Origin: Gluconobacter cerinus
GTDB taxonomy: Bacteria > Pseudomonadota > Alphaproteobacteria > Acetobacterales > Acetobacteraceae
Direction of reading: 5' to 3'
DNA length: 64,000 nt
Assembly (NCBI RefSeq): GCF_002723935.1
Contig: NZ_BEWM01000002.1
Span: 248,001-312,000, forward strand
The position numbers and the translations under genes were made by a program. Below the pieces are notes generated by a model. That model did not search any database. It saw nothing but the letters and a program-made list of their open reading frames with translations, and was not told where the DNA came from. Position 1 is the first letter of the stretch. Every line of letters begins with the position of its first letter. Positions 24,514-32,764 of the stretch are shown here, in pieces.

Positions 24514-25578
24514 ATGTCCCGTATTGCTCTTGTTGTCGGATCGACTGGAATTGTTGGCCAGACGCTCGCGACGCGTCTCGTTGCCGAAGGCTGGACTGTT
24601 CATGGGCTGGCACGCCGGCCCCGACACGACATGGCCGGCGTTCTGCCGATTGCGGCAGACCTGTTGGATCTGAACAACCTTAAGTTGGCCCTGAAGGATC
24701 TGACGCCCACACACGTCTTTTTCTGTTCCTGGCTTCGTCAGCCCACGGAAGAAGAAAACTGTCGCGTTAATTCCGCGATGGTCCGCAATGTGTTTGAGGC
24801 ACTTCCCGCGCCAGAGAGGCTTGAGCACGCTGCGCTTACAACGGGTATGAAGCATTATCTTGGGCCATTTGAATCTTATGCTTCAGGTGAGCCACCCCAG
24901 ACGCCATTCCGCGAGGACATGCCGCGTCTGCCCTTGGCCAATTTCTATTACGATCAGGAAGATGTGCTGTTTGCCGCTGCGGAAAAATACGGCTTTTCCT
25001 GGAGCGTACATCGTCCCCACACCATCATCGGATATGCTGTTGGGAACGCGATGAATATGGGGAGCACTTTGGCTGTTTACGCGACGATCTGCCGCGAAAC
25101 AGGACGCCCCTTCGTTTTCCCTGGCTCGCCTGTACAGTGGGATAGCCTTACCGACCTGACTGATGCCCGTCAGTTGGCCAGGCAGCTTCTCTGGGCGTCA
25201 ACCTCTGAAAGCGGATGGAATGAAGCCTTCAACGTGGTGAACGGGGATGTGTTTCGCTGGAAATGGCTGTGGCCGCGCCTTGCTGCATGGTTCGGCTTGG
25301 AAGCTGCACCTTATCCCGGTCACGCGACAGATCTTGAAGAAATACTGTCGCAAGATGGAGACTTGTGGGCGCAGATTGCTGAGAAATATGGTCTGACCGA
25401 AAGTCGGATCGATCACCTTGTGTCTGCCTGGCATACGGACGCGGATCTGGGGCGTCCTGTCGAATGTGTGACGGACATGTCCAAGAGCCGTCTGGCAGGG
25501 TTTGACGGGTGGCAATATACGCCAGACTCGTTCTTTGATTTGTTCGAGCGCCTGAGAGCGGAGAAACTGATTCCCTGA
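24514..25578 (+). CDS. PRISE-type short-chain reductase (progesterone 5-beta-reductase/iridoid synthase-like)
   Basis: A 354-residue NAD(P)H-dependent enone reductase of the atypical SDR group that includes plant progesterone 5-beta-reductase and iridoid synthase. The nucleotide motif GSTGIVGQ is at residues 9-16. The catalytic lysine lies in TTGMKHYLGPF (Lys113) and the catalytic tyrosine in NFYYDQEDVLF (Tyr145 or Tyr146). These are the two signatures that separate PRISE enzymes from other SDRs. Members reduce 1,4-enones; bacterial versions may detoxify alpha,beta-unsaturated carbonyls. The start has AAAGGAGACCCTG before the ATG. The divergent HxlR regulator fits an inducible detoxification role. 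The natural substrate is unknown. Confidence 0.85.
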   Translation: MSRIALVVGSTGIVGQTLATRLVAEGWTVHGLARRPRHDMAGVLPIAADLLDLNNLKLALKDLTPTHVFFCSWLRQPTEEENCRVNSAMVRNVFEALPAPERLEHAALTTGMKHYLGPFESYASGEPPQTPFREDMPRLPLANFYYDQEDVLFAAAEKYGFSWSVHRPHTIIGYAVGNAMNMGSTLAVYATICRETGRPFVFPGSPVQWDSLTDLTDARQLARQLLWASTSESGWNEAFNVVNGDVFRWKWLWPRLAAWFGLEAAPYPGHATDLEEILSQDGDLWAQIAEKYGLTESRIDHLVSAWHTDADLGRPVECVTDMSKSRLAGFDGWQYTPDSFFDLFERLRAEKLIP

Positions 25579-25591
25579 GACAAAAACCATA

Positions 25592-25616
25592 AAACAGGAT
25601 TTATTTAGTCCTGTTT
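25592..25616 (+). terminator. weak terminator after the PRISE-type gene
   Basis: AAACAGGA (25592-25599) and TCCTGTTT (25609-25616) form an 8-bp stem with a 9-base loop. The T run is short and lies within the stem, so efficiency is uncertain. Confidence 0.55.
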
Positions 25617-25692
25617 GTGGAAAAGCACTGTTTTCTCAGACATAGAGTGTTATGCAGGCTGTCCTGTTTTGTCCTGAGGGAATGAGACTACC

Positions 25693-27825
25693 TTGCGTCG
25701 TGTGTTAAGTCTGTTGGCCCTGCTTGCAGCGGGGATATGTGGTCTTGGTGTCAATGGGGCGTCTATTGCAGCGGAAAGCCCTGCTGTCGTCTCAGCCAAT
25801 GATACGGCAACTCTGGTTACTGACCGTGATTCCATCGGTCCGGACCAGTCATTGCGTGTTGGGTTGAGGCTGCAACTTAAACCGGGCTGGCACACATATT
25901 GGATTAACCCCGGAGATGCCGGGGACACTCCGACCCTCGATGTAACGGCGCAGGGCGGAGCAACTGGCAAGACTTCGGACATCCACTGGCCGATGCCAGT
26001 TCGCCTGAGTGAAGGCGGTCTCATGTCCTATGCCTATGTCGGAGATGTGCTGCTTCCAGCCAGTCTGACCTTGAAAGGGACTGGCGGGACTACACTTCAT
26101 GCACATGCGGAATGGCTTGTTTGTGCCGAAGTCTGCATTCCTGAAAGCGGTGATTTTTCGCTGACACTGCCTGCGTCTTCCGGTCCCGCTCCTGAAGGCG
26201 CTCAGGCTGGTCTGTTTCAGGCCGCAGACGCGAAAATGCCGATTCCGTCCCCCTTCAAGGCGCATGTTTCTGCAGAGGGTATCCTGACACTTGAAGGCAG
26301 AGGACTGTCCTCTACAGCAGTTTCGGAAGCCTGGTTTTTGCCGGAAGAAGGTGGCCTGATTGATCAGGTTGCTCCGCAGCCGCTGAACGTTGGCAAAGAC
26401 GAGCTTTCTCTTCACCTGAAGTTTCTGAAAACTGCTCATCGGGATGCGCCGCTTAAGGGGCTGGTCGTGTTGAAGGATGAGGCTGGTCAGGAAAGCCCTA
26501 TCCAAATTTCTGCTGAACAGACGGTGGGTCCAACCAAGGTAGAAGATGCCGCAGCGGCGCCCGCACCTACTTCTGCAGACGCCGTACCAACCGGTGCCGG
26601 TTGGCTCCGTGTGATGCTGTTCGCTTTTGTCGGCGGTCTGATCCTCAATCTTATGCCTTGTGTTTTTCCAGTTCTGGCCATGAAAGCCTTGTCATTGGCG
26701 AAGATGGGCGGCGTTGGGCGACGTGTGCAGTTGCAGAGTGCACTGTTTTACACGCTGGGCGTTACAGGAGCCTTCGCAGTTCTTGGTCTTCTGATGATCG
26801 GACTGCGCCTTGCCGGATCTTCAGCTGGATGGGGCTTCCAGTTCCAATCAGCGGGATTTGTGGTTGGTGTATGCTGGCTGCTGTTTGGCATGGCTCTGAA
26901 CTTGCTTGGCGTCTTTGAAATCAGTGCGGGGCGGTTAGGCCAGTTGCATCCACACGGTGCAGGCCATGCGGGCGACATGATGACGGGGCTATTGGCTGTC
27001 ATCGTCGCGACGCCTTGCACGGCTCCGTTCATGGGGGTGGCTATTGCAGGAGCTCTGGGTGGCCCTGCTGTGATGGGGTTGATGGTCTTTCTTTCCATGG
27101 GGCTTGGGTTGGCAGCTCCCTATGTGCTGGTGGCAAGTGTTCCCGGTCTGGCGTCGCGGATGCCAAAGCCAGGAGCATGGATGGGTGTGTTGAAGCAGGC
27201 CTTGGCCTTCCCACTTCTGGCAACCTGTGTGTGGCTCCTGTGGGTTGCGACGATTGAGCGTGGCACGAATTTCGTTGTGGTTGCTGGCGGTGGGCTGGTG
27301 CTGCTGGGGTTTGCAGCCTGGATTTATGGAATGGGGCAGCATCGGGCGATGCGTGAAGGTGGGCGCGGAACGGTCCTGTTCTGCCGTGTTGTGGCTGTCC
27401 TGTGTATGGCCTTCTGCGGTGGTTTTCTGGCGCGGAGTCTAGCCGAGCCGGTTTCTGCAACAGCGACGTCTCCTGCCACGTCAGCTGACAATCAAATTCA
27501 GTCGTTTTCAAGTGAGAAGCTGGCAGACCTTCGTGCAAAGGGAGAGCCGGTTTTTGTCGATATGACGGCGTCCTGGTGTATCACCTGCATGGTGAATGAA
27601 CGGGTGGCGCTCGATGTGGACTCTGTCCGTAAGGCGTTTAGTGCGCGGCATGTCGCTTATCTCAAGGGCGACTGGACCAACAGGGACGCTGGAATTTCCG
27701 CTTACCTGAAAGCTCACGGGCGCGATGGCGTCCCTCTCTATGTTTATTATCCGGCGCATGGATCGGAAGTTGTATTACCGCAGATACTGACGCCAGGTCT
27801 GGTTCTGGGAATTATTGGCCACTAA
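25693..27825 (+). CDS. ScsB/DsbD-like protein-disulfide reductase
   Basis: A 710-residue inner-membrane electron carrier that would pass cytosolic thioredoxin electrons to the periplasm. Residues 1-27 are a signal sequence. Residues about 35-290 form a periplasmic domain of ScsB type with the pair WLVCAEVC (Cys144 and Cys148). The membrane part (about 303-585) carries the paired cysteines NLMPCVFP (Cys323) and VATPCTAPF (Cys442). The C-terminal thioredoxin domain has WCITCM (Cys629 and Cys632). All six expected cysteines are present. The start is a TTG at 25693; a nearby ATG at 25682 is out of frame. Likely clients are cytochrome c maturation or metal-stress proteins. No scsC or dsbC partner is adjacent. 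Strong terminator downstream. Confidence 0.9.
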   Translation: MRRVLSLLALLAAGICGLGVNGASIAAESPAVVSANDTATLVTDRDSIGPDQSLRVGLRLQLKPGWHTYWINPGDAGDTPTLDVTAQGGATGKTSDIHWPMPVRLSEGGLMSYAYVGDVLLPASLTLKGTGGTTLHAHAEWLVCAEVCIPESGDFSLTLPASSGPAPEGAQAGLFQAADAKMPIPSPFKAHVSAEGILTLEGRGLSSTAVSEAWFLPEEGGLIDQVAPQPLNVGKDELSLHLKFLKTAHRDAPLKGLVVLKDEAGQESPIQISAEQTVGPTKVEDAAAAPAPTSADAVPTGAGWLRVMLFAFVGGLILNLMPCVFPVLAMKALSLAKMGGVGRRVQLQSALFYTLGVTGAFAVLGLLMIGLRLAGSSAGWGFQFQSAGFVVGVCWLLFGMALNLLGVFEISAGRLGQLHPHGAGHAGDMMTGLLAVIVATPCTAPFMGVAIAGALGGPAVMGLMVFLSMGLGLAAPYVLVASVPGLASRMPKPGAWMGVLKQALAFPLLATCVWLLWVATIERGTNFVVVAGGGLVLLGFAAWIYGMGQHRAMREGGRGTVLFCRVVAVLCMAFCGGFLARSLAEPVSATATSPATSADNQIQSFSSEKLADLRAKGEPVFVDMTASWCITCMVNERVALDVDSVRKAFSARHVAYLKGDWTNRDAGISAYLKAHGRDGVPLYVYYPAHGSEVVLPQILTPGLVLGIIGH

Positions 27826-27844
27826 ATTCTCAGCTCATTTTGAT

Positions 27845-27882
27845 AAAAAGCCCTGCTTCACATGTGAAGCAGGGCTTTTTTG
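27845..27882. terminator. bidirectional terminator
   Basis: A long perfect stem, AGCCCTGCTTCACA with TGTGAAGCAGGGCT (27849-27876), has A residues before and T residues after it. It lies between the convergent disulfide-reductase and cupin genes and can serve both. Confidence 0.93.
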
Positions 27883-27892
27883 TCTGACGGTC

Positions 27893-28378
27893 TTAACGAT
27901 TTGTATGCTGCGGATCATCCTGTGGGTTCACGTAGGTCATGGTAAATGGGCCTGTTCCCGAAACCTGCACAATGGCGCCTTGTGTCCCCGCTTTGAGTGC
28001 GTGCGGAACATTGGGAGGGAGATGAACAAACCCTCCGGCTGTCAGGATTTTTTCATCGTTCGCTGTGATACTCTCGCCAATGTAATGATGCACACTGCCT
28101 GCCAGGACCGTGAGCATTTCATCCATGTTGTGCGTATGGGGTGGAATGGTTGACCCTGCGGGCATCATAACACGCATGGTAAAGGGGCCGGGCTTGTCTG
28201 AGGCTCCGTACAGGAAGGACATGCGTGTTCCGCTTGGGAACATGGGAGGCGCAGCTTTCCAGACAACATTCTCTCCGCCCTGAACAATTCGAATGTCGGC
28301 GGTCGTCTGTGCGAGGGCGCCGCTTCCTGACAGACAGCAGATGAGGGCGCTGGCAGAAAATATCCTGAGAAAAGACAT
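27893..28378 (-). CDS. exported cupin-domain protein
   Basis: 161 residues with a signal peptide (cleavage near residue 23, GALA). A single cupin barrel follows, with the first motif as GSTIPPHTHNMDEMLTVLAG (residues about 82-101; His, His and Glu metal ligands) and the second as GGFVHLPPNVPHALKAG (His ligand). The protein is probably periplasmic and metal-binding. Similar exported cupins are annotated only as domain proteins, and the reaction is unknown. It sits convergent to the disulfide-reductase gene, upstream of which it shares a terminator, and about 80 bases from the LysR gene, with which it shares orientation. Confidence 0.83.
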   Translation of the reverse strand: MSFLRIFSASALICCLSGSGALAQTTADIRIVQGGENVVWKAAPPMFPSGTRMSFLYGASDKPGPFTMRVMMPAGSTIPPHTHNMDEMLTVLAGSVHHYIGESITANDEKILTAGGFVHLPPNVPHALKAGTQGAIVQVSGTGPFTMTYVNPQDDPQHTNR

Positions 28379-28461
28379 AGGATTGTCCTTAGATGTTCTG
28401 GCTTATGCCTGCCCTTCCTAACGCGGTGTAGAGTTTGTCGTTCAGCATGCTGCTTCTGAAG

Positions 28462-29370
28462 TTATATCTCTGTCGGGTGTAGGAAGGTTTTTTCCACTTC
28501 TGCAATCACCAGTCTCGCGGCTCCGGAAAGTTGTCGCGCCTGGTCTACGCACAGAGCCAGGGTCAGTGGGGATACGTCCCGGTTTGAAATGGGGACAAAA
28601 GCCAGTTCGCCACTGAGAATTTCCTTCATGGCATCAAGACGACTAAGGATTCCCAGCCCGACGCCCTCCAGAACCAGTGACTTTATCATCTGGATGTTAT
28701 CAGAGGATGCTGCAGGCTGGACGCTGACATTGCTGTCAATTTCCAGAATTTCAATCTGTCGCTGCAGCGCAAGAGGCTGCTGCGGCATAACCATCGGGTA
28801 TTCAGCACAGATGCTGAAGCGGGCGTCCTTGTGTTGGGCAATCGGATGGTCGGGAAGACAGACGAAGCCTAAAGGATAATCGATATGGGTTCGGACCAGC
28901 AGGCCACGGGCCTGTGTCGGATTCAGGAGAAGCGCAAAATCAACGTCTCCGCTGATGAGGGCCTGCTGAATGACAGCGTTATCCAGAACGTGAGTGCAGA
29001 TTGTGATGCCTGGATGGCTTTTTCTGAGATCTTTGAGAATGCGTGGCAGAAATCCGGTCGTCAGAGCATCTGGCAGAGCGATGTCCACCTGTCCCCGTCT
29101 TAATCCGCGCATATCTTCCAGTTGGGTGCGGACTTCCTGCATCTCCCGCGTCCATTGCTTGCCCTTGGTGTAAAGGAGTTCGCCGGCAGCCGTCAGGCGC
29201 AAGCCGCTGGGCAGTCGCTCGAAGAGGGGGGTGCCGAGAGCTTCCTCACCGTGCAGGATCTGACGATCGATGGCAGATGCCGCAATCCGCAGATGTTCAG
29301 AGGCCTTCCGGATCGAGCCGTATTGGGCAACGGACAGGAAGTAGCGAAGGAAGCGGGAAAAAACCGGCAT
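28462..29370 (-). CDS. LysR-family regulator, probably of the purine-degradation operon
   Basis: 302 residues. The N-terminal helix-turn-helix is at residues about 4-62 (FLRYFLSVAQYGSIRKASEHLRIAASAIDRQI, then EALGTPLFERLPSGLRLTAAGELL), followed by the effector-binding PBP-like domain (about 92-295). It is transcribed divergently from the flavin monooxygenase that opens the purine operon, with about 177 bases between, the usual layout for a LysR activator and its target. The inducer would be expected to be a purine intermediate such as urate, but nothing in the sequence proves this. Confidence 0.87.
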   Translation of the reverse strand: MPVFSRFLRYFLSVAQYGSIRKASEHLRIAASAIDRQILHGEEALGTPLFERLPSGLRLTAAGELLYTKGKQWTREMQEVRTQLEDMRGLRRGQVDIALPDALTTGFLPRILKDLRKSHPGITICTHVLDNAVIQQALISGDVDFALLLNPTQARGLLVRTHIDYPLGFVCLPDHPIAQHKDARFSICAEYPMVMPQQPLALQRQIEILEIDSNVSVQPAASSDNIQMIKSLVLEGVGLGILSRLDAMKEILSGELAFVPISNRDVSPLTLALCVDQARQLSGAARLVIAEVEKTFLHPTEI

Positions 29371-29547
29371 GGGATACGCTCTTTTTTCGAGAACGGCAGG
29401 GACGTTTTTCTGAGATATACGAGATTACCCCTCTATGAAACACTTCAGAGCGGCAGGTGAATCCTGTCATTTTGACATAGGAAGAAACTCTGGTCATTTC
29501 TTATGAAAGACCACGATCCTGTGCCTGTTCTTTAGGATAAGATGCTC

Positions 29548-30993
29548 ATGACACGTTCCTCCTCCCCGACTGACGGCCTGGCCACCCTTTCGGCGCAGGT
29601 TCATGAGGATCTGGCGAAGATCAGGTATGCGACGGGGAACTGGAATATTCCGGTTCAGAAAGATGAGGAAGATGTTCTGGATGTTGCCATTATTGGCGGC
29701 GGCCAGGGGGGGCTGACGGCCTGTTTCGGGCTGCGTCGTCAGGGCGTAACGAATACCCAAATTTTTGAGCGGGCTGCGAAGGGCGGGGAAGGCCCTTGGG
29801 TGACATTTGCCCGAATGATCACGCTGCGGACGCCAAAGCATGTAACGGGGCCGGATCTGGGGGTGCCCAATCTGACGCCACAGTCCTGGTATGAAGCCCG
29901 GTATGGCAAGGAAGCCTGGCAGTCGCTCGACAAGATCTCGCGGCATGATTGGCAGTCTTATCTGGACTGGGTGCGGGACACGCTTGAACTGCCGGTCGTC
30001 AACGATCAGGAACTGGTTCATGTGGAGTGGACGGACGGCCTTCTGCGCCTGACATTCCGGAATGCTGCGGGTGTTGAGACGAAGCGTTGGGCGCGTCGGA
30101 TGGTTCTGGCTACGGGGATTGACGGTGGCGGAGCATGGTTTGTCCCGCCGTTCATTTCAGACAATCTTCCGAAGTCGGTTTATGCCCATACGCATGAGAA
30201 TATTGATTTCGCTGCTCTGAAGGGTAAGCGGATCGGCGTTCTGGGTGCTGGTGCGTCCGCTTTTGATAATGCTGCGACGGCGCTGGAATCCGGCGTGGGT
30301 CGTGTGGATCTGTGTCTGCGTCGTACGAAGATTCCGGCTATCAATCCGTACCGCTGGATGGAAAACGCGGGCTTTCTCGCGCATTTCTCGGAGCTTCCGG
30401 ATCTGACTCGCTGGCGCTTCATGCGCTGCATCTACAATTTGAACCAGCCGCCGCCGCAGGATACGTTCTGGCGCTGCCGCAAGCATGAGAACTTCGCGTT
30501 CCATCCCGGTACGCCGTGGAATTCTGCGCGTATGGATGGCGATGAGATTGTGGTCGAAACGCCCAATGGCGAGATGCGCTTTGACTTCCTGATTATTGGT
30601 ACGGGTTTCTCGATTGATCTGAAGCACCGTCCGGAAACGCAGGACTTTGCGGATTCCGTCATGCTGTGGAGCGACCATTTCACGGCGCCGGAGGGAGAGG
30701 AAAGCACACTTCTGTCCAGCCATCCGTATCTGGGGCAGCGCTTTCAGTTCCTGCCGAAAGATCCGGCCGATCCGAAGGCGCCGATGCTGGCGGCAATCTA
30801 CAACTTTACGTTCGCGTCCATGCCCAGCATGGGTCTTTCCGGGGCATCCATCAGTGGTATGCGTTTTGGTGTCGAGAAGCTGACACGCGGTATTGCGCGT
30901 GATCTGTTTGTTGAAGATGGCGAGAAGCATCTGGAGAGTCTGCTGTCTTACGACACGGAAGAACTGATCAGCCTTGATCCGCCAACGGTTTGA
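29548..30993 (+). CDS. FAD/NAD(P)-dependent monooxygenase, candidate urate hydroxylase
   Basis: A 481-residue flavoprotein of the flavin-containing monooxygenase type. It has an FAD-binding GGGQGG motif after DVLDVAIIGG (about residues 50-56) and a second Rossmann motif GVLGAGASAFDNAATAL (about 231-247) for NAD(P)H. LIIGTGFSIDL near residue 350 matches the ATG-like motif of this group. It is the first gene of an operon with allantoinase, OHCU decarboxylase, hydroxyisourate hydrolase and a purine permease. No cofactor-free urate oxidase, PuuD or HpxO is present, so it probably makes 5-hydroxyisourate from urate, perhaps like the HpyO-type enzyme described in Xanthomonas. The ATG at 29548 has AGGA at the better distance; an ATG at 29542 is two codons earlier. 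Confidence 0.8.
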   Translation: MTRSSSPTDGLATLSAQVHEDLAKIRYATGNWNIPVQKDEEDVLDVAIIGGGQGGLTACFGLRRQGVTNTQIFERAAKGGEGPWVTFARMITLRTPKHVTGPDLGVPNLTPQSWYEARYGKEAWQSLDKISRHDWQSYLDWVRDTLELPVVNDQELVHVEWTDGLLRLTFRNAAGVETKRWARRMVLATGIDGGGAWFVPPFISDNLPKSVYAHTHENIDFAALKGKRIGVLGAGASAFDNAATALESGVGRVDLCLRRTKIPAINPYRWMENAGFLAHFSELPDLTRWRFMRCIYNLNQPPPQDTFWRCRKHENFAFHPGTPWNSARMDGDEIVVETPNGEMRFDFLIIGTGFSIDLKHRPETQDFADSVMLWSDHFTAPEGEESTLLSSHPYLGQRFQFLPKDPADPKAPMLAAIYNFTFASMPSMGLSGASISGMRFGVEKLTRGIARDLFVEDGEKHLESLLSYDTEELISLDPPTV

Positions 30994-31008
30994 GGGGGAG
31001 CAGCACAG

Positions 31009-31908
31009 ATGAGCACCAACACCTATCCCCGTGATATGATCGGCTATGGCCGCACGCCGCCTGATCCGAAATGGCCGAATGGTGCACGGATCGCGGTCCA
31101 GTTCGTCATCAACTATGAAGAAGGCGCGGAAAACTCGGTCCTGCATGGAGATGCGGGGTCGGAGGCTTTCCTGTCTGAAATGGTCGGGACGAAATCCATC
31201 ATTGGCGCGCGCTGTGCGCAGATGGAAAGCCTTTACGAATATGGGAGTCGCGCTGGATTCTGGCGTTTGCATCGCCTGTTTGAAAAGGCTGGCATGACCA
31301 CAACCGTATTTGGTGTTGCCAAGGCTTTGGCGCGCAACCCGGATGCCGTAGCTGCCATGCAGGAAAGCGGCTGGGAAATCGCTACGCACGGTCTGCGCTG
31401 GATTGATTATCAGGACTTCCCGGAAGACGTAGAGCGCGAGCATATCCGTGAGGCGATTGCGCTTCATACGGAAGTAGTCGGGGAGCGCCCATTGGGGTGG
31501 TATCAGGGCCGCACCAGCCCGAACACGGCCCGTCTGGTCGTGGAAGAAGGCGGCTTTGTTTACGATGCCGACTCTTACGCAGATGATCTTCCGTATTACG
31601 ACTGCACCCATGGTAAGCCGCAGTTGATCGTGCCTTACACGCTTGATGCCAATGACATGAAGTTTGCGGCGCTCAACGGCTTTACCGAGGGGGAGCAGTT
31701 CTTTCGATATCTGCGAGATACGTTCGACATGCTGTATGCGGAAGGGGGGCGGATGATGTCTATCGGGCTGCATTGCCGTCTGGCCGGCAAGCCTGCGCGT
31801 GCGCTGGCGCTTCAGCGTTTTCTGGAACATGTGGCGTCTCATGAGGATGTCTGGGTCGCGTCCCGGCTGGATATTGCGCGGCACTGGATGAGTGTGCATC
31901 CGGCATGA
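31009..31908 (+). CDS. puuE: PuuE-type allantoinase (polysaccharide-deacetylase fold)
   Basis: 299 residues. Hydrolyses allantoin to allantoate. The family opening PRDMIGYGRTPPDPKWPNGARIAVQFVINYEEGAE and HGDAGSEAFLSE are diagnostic of the cofactor-free PuuE type, as distinct from the zinc-dependent AllB type. IATHGLRWIDYQ (about 125-136) and GWYQGRTSPNTARLVVEEGGFVYDADSYADDLPY carry the deacetylase-like active-site segments. The start follows the flavoprotein stop by 15 bases, with GGGGGAG upstream. The last codons overlap the OHCU decarboxylase gene as ATGA. Confidence 0.93.
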   Translation: MSTNTYPRDMIGYGRTPPDPKWPNGARIAVQFVINYEEGAENSVLHGDAGSEAFLSEMVGTKSIIGARCAQMESLYEYGSRAGFWRLHRLFEKAGMTTTVFGVAKALARNPDAVAAMQESGWEIATHGLRWIDYQDFPEDVEREHIREAIALHTEVVGERPLGWYQGRTSPNTARLVVEEGGFVYDADSYADDLPYYDCTHGKPQLIVPYTLDANDMKFAALNGFTEGEQFFRYLRDTFDMLYAEGGRMMSIGLHCRLAGKPARALALQRFLEHVASHEDVWVASRLDIARHWMSVHPA

Positions 31909-32429
31909 AGACTTCCGATGTGAATGCCATGACGTCGGATGTTTTTGTCCAGACGTTTGGGGGACTTTACGAGCATTCGCCCTGGGTGGCTGAAGGGGCT
32001 CTGGCAGCGCGGCCATTTGCTGGTGTAGAGGCCATGCTTGCGGCGTTTTCTGACGTTGTGCGGAATGCGGGCGAGGAGGCTCAGTTGGCATTGGTTCGGG
32101 CGCATCCTGAGCTTGGGCATCGCGCGGGAATTGATCCGGATCTGACGGCGGAGTCTGCATCCGAGCAGGCTTCTGCCGGGCTGGATCGTCTGACGCCTGC
32201 GGAATATGAGCGATTCAAGACGCTGAATGCGGCCTATGGGACGGCTTTTTCCATGCCGTTTGTGATCTGCGTGCGTAAAGTCGCGGCCCCCGGGCAGCTG
32301 GCCAAGACGGTCATCATGGATGAAATGGAACGTCGTCTGGGCGGGACGCCCGAGGCGGAACTGAAGGAAGCCCTCTCGCAGATCGATGCGATTGCAGGGT
32401 TGAGACTGAAAGATCTGGTGACATCATGA
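31905..32429 (+). CDS. uraD: OHCU decarboxylase (2-oxo-4-hydroxy-4-carboxy-5-ureidoimidazoline decarboxylase)
   Basis: 174 residues. Third step from urate: stereospecific decarboxylation of OHCU to S-allantoin. The family pattern is seen in FGGLYEHSPWVAEGALAARPF (residues about 16-36), LVRAHPELGHRAG (about 62-74, including the conserved His of HPELG), and ASAGLDRLTPAEYERFKTLNAAYGTAFSMPFVICVR. It overlaps puuE upstream and hydroxyisourate hydrolase downstream by four bases each, so translation is coupled. It is a separate protein here, not the fused form seen in some bacteria. Confidence 0.93.
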   Translation: MKTSDVNAMTSDVFVQTFGGLYEHSPWVAEGALAARPFAGVEAMLAAFSDVVRNAGEEAQLALVRAHPELGHRAGIDPDLTAESASEQASAGLDRLTPAEYERFKTLNAAYGTAFSMPFVICVRKVAAPGQLAKTVIMDEMERRLGGTPEAELKEALSQIDAIAGLRLKDLVTS

Positions 32430-32758
32430 GCTCATTATCCACGCATATTCTGGATACGGTCTCGGGCCGTCCGGCGGCCGGGGTGTCTTTCCGGCTTTTT
32501 CAGGAAGATGCCGTTCTTTTCGAGGGCTTGACGGACCATGATGGGCGTTGCCCCGCCTTGCGGGAGATCCCGCTGGAACGTGGCACCTATCGTCTGGAAT
32601 TCGAGATCGGGGCGTATTTCCGGGCGGCGGGGCATGTGCTGTCTGATCCGCCTTTTCTGGATGTTGTGCCAATTGTGTTCGGTCTGGGTGAGGGCACGCA
32701 TGCGCATGTTCCGCTGCTGGCTGCGCCTTATGGATATTCCACATATCGTGGAAGCTGA
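32426..32758 (+). CDS. uraH: 5-hydroxyisourate hydrolase (transthyretin-like)
   Basis: 110 residues. Hydrolyses 5-hydroxyisourate to OHCU. The N-terminal signature LSTHILDTVSGRPAAGVSFRLF (catalytic His in THILD) and the C-terminal tetrapeptide YRGS are both present and complete. They separate the enzyme from the hormone carrier transthyretin. The ATG overlaps the uraD stop as ATGA. The permease gene follows six bases after the stop. In the pathway it acts just before UraD, on the product expected of the operon's flavoprotein. Confidence 0.96.
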   Translation: MSSLSTHILDTVSGRPAAGVSFRLFQEDAVLFEGLTDHDGRCPALREIPLERGTYRLEFEIGAYFRAAGHVLSDPPFLDVVPIVFGLGEGTHAHVPLLAAPYGYSTYRGS

Positions 32759-32764
32759 GACCTG

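Noticed and set aside
30157-32160. 667-codon open frame on the minus strand
   Set aside because: It lies opposite the flavoprotein, puuE and uraD genes, which have clear domains and overlaps. Its translation is rich in Arg, His and Pro with no domain, as expected of an antisense shadow in G+C-rich coding DNA.
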